From NCBI GenBank assembly GCA_043718225.1, contig JAYSWD010000161.1, forward strand, positions 1-10,308: a stretch of DNA of 10,308 bases. Direction: 5' to 3'. Positions 1 through 5,156 of this stretch are shown one piece after another. This DNA comes from Multiplicimicrobium sp043718225 (GTDB taxonomy: Bacteria; Omnitrophota; Omnitrophia; Omnitrophales; Aquincolibacteriaceae). Both the position numbers and the translations under genes were made by a program. The notes below the pieces were generated by a model. The model searched no databases. It saw only the letters and a program-made list of their open reading frames with translations, and was not told the origin of the DNA. Within the stretch, counting starts at the first letter, position 1. Each line of letters begins with the position of its first letter.

Positions 1-859
1 ATTCAGCGTAAGTATCTTGAATCGCGACATAACTCATTTTGCAGGGATGAACGGATGAAAGATAAGTTGAAACCGCGGCGCAAAGCCCGCCCCAGATGGA
101 ATGTTCTTCGCAGACAACCATTTTGCCGGTTTTCTTGGCTTCCTGTAAAAGCAAAGCATGATCGAGTGGTTTAACTGTGTGCATATCAATCACGCCGGCT
201 TGAATTCCCTGTGCGGCAAGAGTTTCAGCGGCATCCAAAGCCTCCGCGACCAAAAGGCCGTTGGCGACAATCGTCAGGTCTTTGCCTTCGCGCACAAGCA
301 CACCTTTACCGATTTCAAATTTGCGCGGGGTTGTATAAACCGTCGGAGTCTTGGGGCGGCCGGTGCGGACATAAACAGGCCCGTTATGCGCGGCAGTAGC
401 GCGGATCAAAGCGCGACCGGACAATTCGTCGGCGGGGTTAATCACAGCCACGCCGGGTAAAGTCGCCATCAAAGCGATATCTTCAATGCTCATTTGCGAC
501 GCGCCATCCTCACCGACTGAAATCCCGCCGTGTGAAGCGACCATTTTTACGTTCAGCTCGGAAAAAGCAACGGCCATCCGCATTTGGTCATAACCTTTGC
601 AAACCAAGAAAGACGCGAAGGAAGAAATGAAAGGAATTTTTCCGCAAGCCGCAAGCCCGGAAGCCACGCCGACAAGATTAGCTTCCTGAATACCGACATT
701 AAAAAAGCGGTCGGGGAAAACATCGCCAAATTTGTGTGTCTTGGTGGATTTCGAAAGGTCGGCGTCCAGAACAACAATGTTCGGGTTTTCTTTGCCGAGC
801 TCAACCAAAGTTTCGCCATATGCGTCGCGTGTTGCTTTGCCGAAAGTTCTTTTGCCCAT
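1..859 (-). CDS. Transketolase, C-terminal subunit (partial, cut by window edge)
   Basis: I translated this frame by hand from the ATG at 859 down to the window edge: 286 codons without a stop. It begins MGKRTFGKATRDAYGETLVEL, and the family landmarks follow in order: VVLDADLSKST, then RFFNVGIQEANLVGVASGLAACGKIPF (the pyrimidine-binding segment with the catalytic Glu of IQEAN), HGGISVGEDGASQM, NPADE, and near the edge the C-terminal-domain stretch VVCEEHSIWGGL. Split transketolases of this type pair with an N-terminal TPP-binding subunit to move two-carbon ketol units in the pentose phosphate pathway; that partner is the next gene upstream. An AGAGG ribosome-binding site (869-873) lies 9 nt before the ATG. 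By family length, only about 20-30 residues should be missing beyond position 1. A 1-deoxyxylulose-5-phosphate synthase fragment is less likely because the two halves are separate genes. Cytoplasmic. Confidence 0.93.
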   Translation of the reverse strand, partial: MGKRTFGKATRDAYGETLVELGKENPNIVVLDADLSKSTKTHKFGDVFPDRFFNVGIQEANLVGVASGLAACGKIPFISSFASFLVCKGYDQMRMAVAFSELNVKMVASHGGISVGEDGASQMSIEDIALMATLPGVAVINPADELSGRALIRATAAHNGPVYVRTGRPKTPTVYTTPRKFEIGKGVLVREGKDLTIVANGLLVAEALDAAETLAAQGIQAGVIDMHTVKPLDHALLLQEAKKTGKMVVCEEHSIWGGLCAAVSTYLSSVHPCKMSYVAIQDTYAE

Positions 860-872
860 GTTATTTTGCCTC

Positions 873-887
873 TGTGCCTACGGCACA
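873..887 (-). other. Intercistronic hairpin before the transketolase C-subunit RBS
   Basis: The 42-nt spacer between the two transketolase genes contains a perfect inverted repeat, TGTGCC / GGCACA, with a 3-nt loop. It directly adjoins the AGAGG ribosome-binding site of the downstream gene. Such a hairpin could tune translation or mRNA decay between the subunits, but a 6-bp stem is short and no function is shown. Confidence 0.35.
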
Positions 888-901
888 ACCGGATTTTCCC
901 A

Positions 902-1738
902 TTATTCCAACTCTTTCATAGCAAGTTTGCACTCATCATCATTCGGCGCAACACCGTGAAACCCATTATTATTTTCCATAAAAGAAACGCCTTTGCCTTT
1001 AACCGTATGCGCCACGATCATGACCGGTTTATTCTTCACGGTTTTCGCCCAATCTAGTGCGTCGACAACCTGCTGCATATTATGTCCGTCGATTTCTTTG
1101 ACTTCCCAGTGAAACGCTTTCCATTTATCGGCAAAAGGTTCCATGTCGCAAATGCTTTTTGTCGAATCATCCAATTGATATTTATTTGCGTCCAAGATTG
1201 CAATGATATTATTCATTTTGCGGTGGCCGGCCATCATTGCCGCTTCCCAAATCTGGCCTTCGTTGGATTCACCGTCTGAAATCACACAGTATGTAATGTA
1301 ATCTTTTTTATCGAGGTTCGCGGCAAGCGCGTGGCCGATTGCGATTGAAAGTCCCTGCCCCAAAGAACCGGTTGAAGCTTCGATGCCCGGAAGTTTGCGG
1401 CGGTCGGGATGGCCTTGCAGCGGACTGCCGATCTTGCGGAAAGTTTTTAAAAGCGACACATCAAAATATCCGGCTTCCGCCATTACCGCATAAAGCGCGG
1501 GGCAAGCGTGGCCTTTGCTCAAAATAACACGGTCACGGTCCGGCCAACTTGGATTCTTTGGATCAAAACGCGCGGCATGAAAATAAAGCGCAACAAGAAT
1601 TTCCGTGACTGAAAGCGAACCGCCCGGATGACCGTTCGTGGCGCAGTGAGTCTGCGTAATAATATGGCGGCGAACGCGTTTCGCGATCGCTTGAAGTTCT
1701 TCCGTAGAGGGCTTGCTTTTCAGATTTGTGGGTGACAT
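902..1738 (-). CDS. Transketolase, N-terminal (TPP-binding) subunit
   Basis: This is a 278-residue protein if started at the ATG at 1738. It is the thiamine-diphosphate-binding half of a two-gene transketolase. Landmarks in order: GHPGGSLS (about residues 36-43), SKGHACPALYAVMAEAG (about 74-90), GHPDRRKLPGIEASTGSLGQGL (about 109-130), and the TPP/Mg motif SDGESNEGQIWEA (about 154-166) followed by DANKYQLDD. With the downstream C-terminal subunit, 42 nt away on the same strand, it should form a cytoplasmic heteromer of the non-oxidative pentose phosphate pathway. The frame stays open upstream to a TTG at 1783, but the extra residues MGLNFGPNYDKLPLL match nothing in the family. Neither start has a good Shine-Dalgarno sequence, so the exact start is uncertain. 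Confidence 0.93.
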   Translation of the reverse strand: MSPTNLKSKPSTEELQAIAKRVRRHIITQTHCATNGHPGGSLSVTEILVALYFHAARFDPKNPSWPDRDRVILSKGHACPALYAVMAEAGYFDVSLLKTFRKIGSPLQGHPDRRKLPGIEASTGSLGQGLSIAIGHALAANLDKKDYITYCVISDGESNEGQIWEAAMMAGHRKMNNIIAILDANKYQLDDSTKSICDMEPFADKWKAFHWEVKEIDGHNMQQVVDALDWAKTVKNKPVMIVAHTVKGKGVSFMENNNGFHGVAPNDDECKLAMKELE

Positions 1739-1890
1739 AAGAAGCGGCAGTTTATCGTAGTTCGGCCCAAAATTCAAACCCAAAAAAGCTTAAAACTTAC
1801 ATCTTAAATCTCAAAACCATACCTCGAAACTTTTGAGCGGTCTGAACCGTTTTTCGCTCTCGATCATGGCTTTTAGCCTTAAGCTCTGTG
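1739..1890. other. Intergenic spacer, no clear feature
   Basis: This gap between the Rieske gene and the transketolase N-subunit contains no long stem followed by a T-run and no convincing promoter. Only weak short inverted repeats are present, for example GGCT/AGCC with a 3-nt loop on the minus strand. Read-through from the Rieske gene into the transketolase pair is therefore possible but not demonstrated. Confidence 0.3.
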
Positions 1891-2190
1891 TTATAAGCTG
1901 ATATAAATTTCGCCTTTATCTTCTTTTACAGGGAAAGTTTTAACCGCGATCTCCGGGTTAAAATCACATTTGCCCGTTTTTACGTCAAACTCCCAGCCAT
2001 GCCACGGACACATCGCCAAACAGCCGTTCAGGCTCCCTTCCGCTAAGGGCCCGCCCGCATGAGGGCATATCCCGTCTATTGCGTAGACTTGACCGTCTAC
2101 CTTATATAAAGCAACCGCCCGGCCTTCAACCTCAACGGCTAAACCCGTATTTGTCAGCACATTCCCAATTTTAGTGACCTTGATCCACAT
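1891..2190 (-). CDS. Rieske [2Fe-2S] ferredoxin-like protein
   Basis: This is a 99-residue soluble Rieske protein starting at an ATG. The cluster ligands are all present: C42-P-H44 followed by 16 residues and C61-P-W-H64, in CPHAGGPLAEGSLNGCLAMCPWHGWEFD. After it come the typical NGEFDVKTGK-like turn and the final β-strands (VKTFPVKEDKGEIYISL). Size and motif spacing match small stand-alone Rieske proteins: NirD-like subunits of nitrite reductase or ferredoxin components of aromatic dioxygenases. There is no signal peptide or membrane anchor, so it should be cytoplasmic and carry single electrons. No oxygenase, reductase or nitrite reductase subunit is visible nearby, so its partner is unknown. 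It sits 152 bp upstream of the transketolase pair. The ribosome-binding site is weak, and a 12-bp palindrome lies just upstream. Confidence 0.9.
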   Translation of the reverse strand: MWIKVTKIGNVLTNTGLAVEVEGRAVALYKVDGQVYAIDGICPHAGGPLAEGSLNGCLAMCPWHGWEFDVKTGKCDFNPEIAVKTFPVKEDKGEIYISL

Positions 2191-2196
2191 ATTACT

Positions 2197-2208
2197 TAAC
2201 CGCGGTTA
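2197..2208. promoter_or_regulatory. 12-bp perfect palindrome upstream of the Rieske start codon
   Basis: TAACCGCGGTTA is a perfect palindrome whose edge lies 6 nt before the Rieske ATG, where the ribosome-binding site would be. It could be a repressor-binding site. The basis is symmetry and position only; no regulator family is recognised from it. Confidence 0.3.
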
Positions 2209-2269
2209 GGCTTATACCCTCACCGCCGGACAGGCTTGCCGCCCCAAACAACGGCCGGCTTCGCATTCA

Positions 2270-2890
2270 TTAAACTTTGACGGTTTCCAAAACTGTTTTC
2301 ACAATTTGCTTCATCGTTTCTTTTTCCGATACCGGAGCTAACCCGGAAAGCATGAACACTTCATTGATATCACCAAAAAAGAAATAAGTTTCGAACACTG
2401 CAGAAGTTTTTTTATCTCGACATTCAACCAAAACAGCGTCTTGCCCGTTGACACGAACTACCTCAGATCCATTTTTTGAAGAACAAGATATGGTTCCATC
2501 GCTAGTTATCAAACCTTTCATCATGTTAAGGAGCATTTCTTTTTGGGCCCCATCAATTTGGGGCACAGCGAGAAAGGATACAGAGAAAAAAAGACTCTGC
2601 CTGCCTTGCTTAAAAGCCAAGGCCTCCCCGCCAACAATATTTTGACCATCACTAAAAGGAAGTCTTTGATAAAAATCTTTAATTGCCATATCAGCAATGT
2701 CCGAAGATTGGACCGCCTGCGTTCGACTCTGATAAACAAATCCTTCTGGCACCTGAAATCGATAGCCATTAGAGCCCATCGTAGGGTTACTTACATTATT
2801 TCCATTGATTAGCGCTGGCTTAGTTCCGGCACATGAGATAACCGTGGCTAAAACAATAAGGGATAGAAAAAAATGAACTCTTTTTTTCAT
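2270..2890 (-). CDS. Putative outer-membrane lipoprotein, function unknown
   Basis: This is a 206-residue protein with a clear lipoprotein signal: MKKR, a hydrophobic stretch FFLSLIVLATVIS, and the lipobox VISC with the lipidated cysteine at residue 20. Residue +2 is Ala, so no inner-membrane retention signal is evident. The start is supported by an AGGAG ribosome-binding site (896-900 in the 2800 block, i.e. 2896-2900) 5 nt before the ATG. The mature part contains NGYRFQVPEGFVYQ near its start and ends with FMLSGLAPVSEKETMKQIVKTVLETVKV. This layout, a small β-rich domain closing with 'function as a stress or loss term, then amphipathic helix', loosely resembles PsbP/DUF1795-like proteins. 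The resemblance is by eye and weak, and I do not assign a function. It lies 47 bp downstream of the single-TM protein gene and may be co-transcribed with it. Confidence 0.8.
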   Translation of the reverse strand: MKKRVHFFLSLIVLATVISCAGTKPALINGNNVSNPTMGSNGYRFQVPEGFVYQSRTQAVQSSDIADMAIKDFYQRLPFSDGQNIVGGEALAFKQGRQSLFFSVSFLAVPQIDGAQKEMLLNMMKGLITSDGTISCSSKNGSEVVRVNGQDAVLVECRDKKTSAVFETYFFFGDINEVFMLSGLAPVSEKETMKQIVKTVLETVKV

Positions 2891-2937
2891 TACAGCTCCT
2901 GTTTGATATTTCGATTTTAAAAATACGTTAAACGGTG

Positions 2938-3432
2938 TTATTTAAAAAAGTTAGGAATCACTCCATTTTTAACCATAAAATACAGAACAACAATAATTAC
3001 CAAGGTCAAGAGAGTCAGCCCTACTATTGTTAAAAAGATTTGTGGAACCTTGCTTTCAGCGTCATCTCGAATTTTTTTCACTTCATCGCTTTGGTAGTAG
3101 GCCAAAGCCTTTAGTTCAGCGCCAACTTCCCACTCTTTAGTTCTTACTAAAAAGCACCTCTCCTCAAATCTGATATGCGGATATTTGAGGGCATAACTAA
3201 GAAGTTCCTCAATTTTCGTATAAACCTCGGATGAAACAAACATATCCATTGTCCAAGTAGAAATTATTTCTACCCGATTGGCATCACCTTGGCATTGAAT
3301 ATAATATTCGGACCATTGCCCGCCATTAATATCCCACCATCTGCGATGCTGCTTGCCAACAATTTCTATTTTTTCCCAGGGTCTCATTTTTCCAAAAAGA
3401 ACAACCCCTGTTTCGTTGATTTCTATCGCCAC
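2938..3432 (-). CDS. Hypothetical protein with one C-terminal membrane segment
   Basis: I do not recognise this 164-residue protein. Residues 1-125 look soluble: an aromatic-rich β section (GVVLFGKMRPWEKIEIVGK, RRWWDINGGQW, YYIQCQGDANRVEIIST) resembling a small PH-like or bacterial PH-like sheet, then a helix (SEVYTKIEELLSYALKYPHI) and a charged linker. Residues 131-154 (IFLTIVGLTLLTLVIIVVLYFMV) form one membrane helix, followed by a 10-residue tail. With no N-terminal signal, the protein is probably tail-anchored in the inner membrane with its domain in the cytoplasm. The start is a GTG at 3432, supported by GAGGT (3441-3445) 8 nt upstream. A candidate promoter lies at 3492-3520. The lipoprotein gene follows after 47 bp. 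Confidence 0.75.
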   Translation of the reverse strand: MAIEINETGVVLFGKMRPWEKIEIVGKQHRRWWDINGGQWSEYYIQCQGDANRVEIISTWTMDMFVSSEVYTKIEELLSYALKYPHIRFEERCFLVRTKEWEVGAELKALAYYQSDEVKKIRDDAESKVPQIFLTIVGLTLLTLVIIVVLYFMVKNGVIPNFFK

Positions 3433-3491
3433 AAATCTCTACCTCAACAGACCTCGAAACATTTAAAAGTGACAGATTTGGATGCGCAGAA

Positions 3492-3520
3492 AGTATAGAC
3501 CTTAATAGAGCACGAACCAA
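3492..3520 (-). promoter_or_regulatory. Candidate sigma70 promoter of the TM protein / lipoprotein pair
   Basis: On the minus strand TTGGTT (3515-3520) and TATACT (3492-3497) are separated by exactly 17 nt. The -10 box matches 5 of 6 consensus bases and the -35 only 3 of 6. Transcription would start near 3485, about 50 nt before the GTG. The -35 box lies only 2 bp from the left edge of the 313-bp repeat. Confidence 0.45.
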
Positions 3521-3522
3521 GA

Positions 3523-3835
3523 ACTGGATTCCCGCTAAGGTCCATGATCAAGTCAGGGACGAGGAATGACAAGCGGGGTTTTTCGCGATTCGCGAGGAAT
3601 CGCGGAAAACCATATGACGGGAAGATAGATTGAAATTCGAGGGCGGAAGTAGTTAATAAAATAAATGTGTCTTCGAGGTATTTAGTAAATGCAGCCCAGC
3701 TTCTCTGATAATTGCCACCACCCCACTTTGCAGAGAGAGGGTTAATCCATTCTTTCAAAATGCGAGTTCCGCAGGCGAAGCCGAGGACTGTCTGAGCAGG
3801 TTGAAAGAATGGATTAACCAACCACGAGATTCCCG
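3523..3835. repeat. 313-bp direct repeat, copy A
   Basis: This segment aligns to 4683-4995 at a constant offset of 1160 with no gap. I counted about 33 mismatches, roughly 89% identity. Positions 3739-3835 (97 bp) match copy B exactly, and most substitutions cluster in 3640-3695. It starts with a REP-like palindromic piece (GATTCCCGCTAAGGTCC... then AGTCAGGGAC, 3527-3560) and ends with another fragment of the same kind. It contains a GCGATTC/GAATCGC inverted repeat and a 19-bp inverted repeat (3740-3758 / 3801-3819). An open frame crosses it but I regard that as incidental. It is probably a non-autonomous, MITE- or REP-like element. Confidence 0.9.
3740..3819. repeat. 19-bp inverted repeat (long hairpin) in repeat copy A
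   Basis: The arms GGTTAATCCATTCTTTCAA (3740-3758) and TTGAAAGAATGGATTAACC (3801-3819) are perfectly complementary and enclose a 42-nt loop. The same structure, loop included, is identical in copy B (4900-4979). It lies in the fully conserved part of the repeat, so it may be the functional core: a recombination end, a structured RNA or a transcription stop. Confidence 0.85.
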
Positions 3836-3861
3836 ATCAAGTCGGAAATGACAGAAAAAAA

Positions 3862-3900
3862 CCAAAAGAAAACCCCCGATGCAAGCCGCACCTCGGGGTT
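3862..3900 (-). terminator. Intrinsic terminator downstream of higA
   Basis: On the minus strand AACCCCGA (3893-3900) pairs with TCGGGGGTT (3871-3879) with one bulged base, followed by TTTTCTTTTGG. It lies about 53 nt after the higA stop codon and would end the higBA transcript. It is closely related to the terminator at 5097-5136, with the same T-rich tail and the same upstream flank TTCAAAGTCTTTG on the plus strand. Confidence 0.75.
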
Positions 3901-3915
3901 CAAAGTCTTTGATCG

Positions 3916-3943
3916 TTAGTCGTTAGTCTTTAGTCTATTGTCT
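3916..3943. repeat. Short 7-bp tandem repeat (TTAGTCN)
   Basis: Three consecutive 7-bp units, TTAGTCG, TTAGTCT and TTAGTCT, are followed by a degenerate fourth, ATTGTCT. The array lies between the higA stop codon and its terminator. The matching flank after the RND gene (5149-5157) has only about one unit, so the array has expanded here. Confidence 0.5.
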
Positions 3944-3953
3944 GTGCTCTAGA

Positions 3954-4256
3954 CTATGCAGCTTCGCGGGGTTTGATTTTAAGAAAAATCTCTTTTCCCA
4001 CCCGCTCTTGCTCACAACCTAAATCATATTGCATTTGAAGATTGATCCAAAATTGAGCGGTATTACCAAAATAACGCGACAACCGCAAAGCTGTATCCGC
4101 GGAAACGGCGCGTTTGAGGAGTATAATTTCATTAATGCGCCTCGCGGGCACATGAATTTCTTTCGCAAGCCGGTATTGCGTCAGAGCAAGCGGCTTCAAA
4201 AACTCTTCTTCCAAAATTGCGCCCGGATGAACCGGTTTTCTGTTTTTAGGTATCAC
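3954..4256 (-). CDS. higA: HigA-family antitoxin (XRE helix-turn-helix)
   Basis: This 100-residue protein shows the diagnostic HigA layout: HPGAILEEEFLKPLALTQYRLAKEIHVPARRINEIILLKRAVSADTALRLSRYFGNTAQFWINLQMQYDL (about residues 10-79). It contains the XRE helix-turn-helix (TQYRLAKEIHVPARRINEII) and the FWINLQ motif. HigA binds and neutralises HigB, and the complex represses its own promoter. The toxin gene lies upstream, the usual higBA order. The start is GTG (4254-4256). An ATG two bases upstream is immediately followed by TGA and cannot be used. A strong AAGGGGA ribosome-binding site (4261-4267) overlaps the higB stop codon, which implies translational coupling. The 20 residues after the core are lysine- and glutamate-rich, as in many relatives. 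Confidence 0.93.
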   Translation of the reverse strand: MIPKNRKPVHPGAILEEEFLKPLALTQYRLAKEIHVPARRINEIILLKRAVSADTALRLSRYFGNTAQFWINLQMQYDLGCEQERVGKEIFLKIKPREAA

Positions 4257-4260
4257 ATTA

Positions 4261-4267
4261 TCCCCTT
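4261..4267 (-). promoter_or_regulatory. higA ribosome-binding site overlapping the higB stop codon
   Basis: AAGGGGA lies 4 nt before the higA GTG start and shares two bases with the higB TAA stop. This supports the GTG start and couples antitoxin translation to ribosomes finishing the toxin. Confidence 0.75.
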
Positions 4268-4556
4268 AATGGTAATCTGCAATTTCTACGTCATACGCGT
4301 GTCCATCATAAAATCTAAACACCAAACGATACTGTTGATTGATCCTGATGCTAAATCTTCCTTTTAAATTGCCTTTTAACGCTTCAAGCCGGTTCGCAGG
4401 CGGCGAACGTAAATCCTGAAGTTTCACCGCTGAATTCAACATATCCAACTTGCGCCAAGCAGCGGCCCAAATAACTTGGGGGACTTTCAGTGCATCGCGG
4501 CTTACGATTCCGTGATAAATATCTTCCGTTGCTTTTGATTTAAAACTTTGAATCAT
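4266..4556 (-). CDS. higB: HigB-family mRNA-cleaving toxin (RelE superfamily)
   Basis: This is a 96-residue protein starting at the ATG at 4556. It reads MIQSFKSKATEDIYHGIVSR, then ALRKL-like AAAWRKLDMLNSAVKLQDLRSPPANRLEALKG, then GRFSIRINQQYRLVFRF, and ends DVEIADYH. These are the landmarks of HigB, a ribosome-dependent endoribonuclease. The C-terminal Asp94-Tyr95-His96 and the RINxxxR arginines correspond to residues important for catalysis in characterised HigB toxins, so it looks intact. An upstream TTG at 4589 keeps the frame open but overlaps the promoter -35 box and adds residues absent from the family. No Shine-Dalgarno sequence precedes the ATG, and the predicted transcription start falls on it, suggesting a leaderless message. 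The stop codon lies inside the higA ribosome-binding site. Cytoplasmic. Confidence 0.93.
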   Translation of the reverse strand: MIQSFKSKATEDIYHGIVSRDALKVPQVIWAAAWRKLDMLNSAVKLQDLRSPPANRLEALKGNLKGRFSIRINQQYRLVFRFYDGHAYDVEIADYH

Positions 4557-4560
4557 ATAA

Positions 4561-4589
4561 ATATTAACGCGGTGCGTTATTAACGTCAA
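4561..4589 (-). promoter_or_regulatory. higBA promoter
   Basis: On the minus strand TTGACG (4584-4589) and TAATAT (4561-4566) are separated by 17 nt, with 5 of 6 bases matching at each box. Only 4 nt separate the -10 box from the higB ATG, so the predicted start of transcription falls on or inside the start codon. The AT-rich stretch 4610-4660 also holds TATAAT-like strings and could contain a second promoter. Confidence 0.6.
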
Positions 4590-4595
4590 GCGTTA
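4565..4595. promoter_or_regulatory. Candidate HigA operators in the higB promoter
   Basis: Two inverted repeats lie side by side: TAACGC-ggt-GCGTTA (4565-4579) and TAACG-tcaag-CGTTA (4581-4595), giving four TAACG half-sites in 31 bp. They overlap the -35 box, the spacer and the edge of the -10 box, where an autorepressor would block RNA polymerase. Assignment to HigA is inferred from position and from the known autoregulation of higBA operons. Confidence 0.55.
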
Positions 4596-4599
4596 CTCA

Positions 4600-4680
4600 A
4601 TTAGTAAAATATGTAATTATTATATATTAATATAATTATATTTCATATATAGAAATTTACTCCCGGGTGTGCCGCCTCAA
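4600..4680. other. AT-rich spacer upstream of higB
   Basis: This stretch, including 4611-4655, is almost entirely A and T, unlike the surrounding sequence. No gene is visible. It may act as an UP-element or a flexible promoter region, or mark a boundary of the acquired toxin-antitoxin segment. Confidence 0.4.
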
Positions 4681-4682
4681 AG

Positions 4683-4995
4683 ACTGGATTCCCGCTAAGG
4701 TCCCTGATCAAGTCAGGGACAAGGAATGACAAGTTGGGCTTTTTGCGATTCGCGTGGAATCGCGGAAAACCATATGACGGGAAGATAAATTGAAGTTCGA
4801 GGTCGGTAGCAGCAGATAAAATTAAAGCGCCTTCGAGCAATCCAGAGGACACAGCCCAGCTTCTCCGATAATTGCCTCCACCCCACCTTGCAGAGTGTGG
4901 GTTAATCCATTCTTTCAAAATGCGAGTTCCGCAGGCGAAGCCGAGGACTGTCTGAGCAGGTTGAAAGAATGGATTAACCAACCACGAGATTCCCG
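4683..4995. repeat. 313-bp direct repeat, copy B
   Basis: This is the partner of 3523-3835, in the same orientation and alignable without gaps. It begins with a REP-like palindrome whose arms GTCCCTGA (4700-4707) and TCAGGGAC (4713-4720) are perfect, and includes the 19-bp inverted repeat (4900-4918 / 4961-4979). A further copy of the palindromic end follows directly at 4989-5034 (arms 5001-5008 and 5014-5021, one mismatch), so the element has REP-like sequence at both ends. It separates the higB promoter from the RND terminator. Confidence 0.9.
4900..4979. repeat. 19-bp inverted repeat (long hairpin) in repeat copy B
   Basis: This region is identical, in both arms and in the 42-nt loop, to 3740-3819. 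The loop carries GGCGAAGCC and GACTGTCTGAGC. Confidence 0.85.
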
Positions 4996-5096
4996 CTAAG
5001 GTCCCTAATCAAGTCAGGGACAAGGAAGGACAAGATCCCTGCTTTTCCTCCAGAGGCGGACAGGCGCATGGATGACAGAAAAGCGCTCAACCCAAC

Positions 5097-5136
5097 CAAA
5101 AGAAAACCCCCGAGGAGCAGCAACACCTCGGGGGTT
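5097..5136 (-). terminator. Intrinsic terminator of the efflux operon
   Basis: On the minus strand AACCCCCGAGG (5126-5136) and CCTCGGGGGTT (5105-5115) form a perfect 11-bp stem with a 10-nt loop, followed by TTTTCTTTTGG. It starts about 20 nt after the RND stop codon, the expected place for a rho-independent terminator. Confidence 0.92.
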
Positions 5137-5156
5137 CAAAGTCTTTGGTCGTCAGT

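Noticed and set aside
553..888. Minus-strand frame overlapping the transketolase C-subunit
   Set aside because: It is an alternative frame of a gene with clear transketolase motifs and shows no recognisable protein pattern.
902..1783. Longer transketolase N-subunit starting at TTG 1783
   Set aside because: There is no ribosome-binding site and the added residues do not resemble the family N-terminus. The ATG at 1738 is preferred, though it also lacks a good site.
2191..2269. GC-rich inverted repeats after the lipoprotein gene as a terminator
   Set aside because: Pairings such as GCCGG/CCGGC are interrupted and no T-run follows, so a terminator is not supported.
3444..3821. Open frame across repeat copy A (TTG start, MVNPFFQPAQTVLGF...)
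   Set aside because: It is encoded by the repeat and its palindromes, starts in the 19-bp inverted repeat, has no ribosome-binding site, and continues out of the repeat into unrelated sequence. The lack of gaps between copies is notable, but substitutions change amino acids freely in the middle.
4266..4589. Longer HigB starting at TTG 4589
   Set aside because: The TTG lies inside the -35 box of the promoter, and the extra 11 residues are not part of the conserved HigB N-terminus, which begins at the ATG at 4556.
4643..4981. Matching open frame across repeat copy B
   Set aside because: Same reasoning as for copy A. Shared N-terminal peptides reflect DNA repeat identity and not a protein family.
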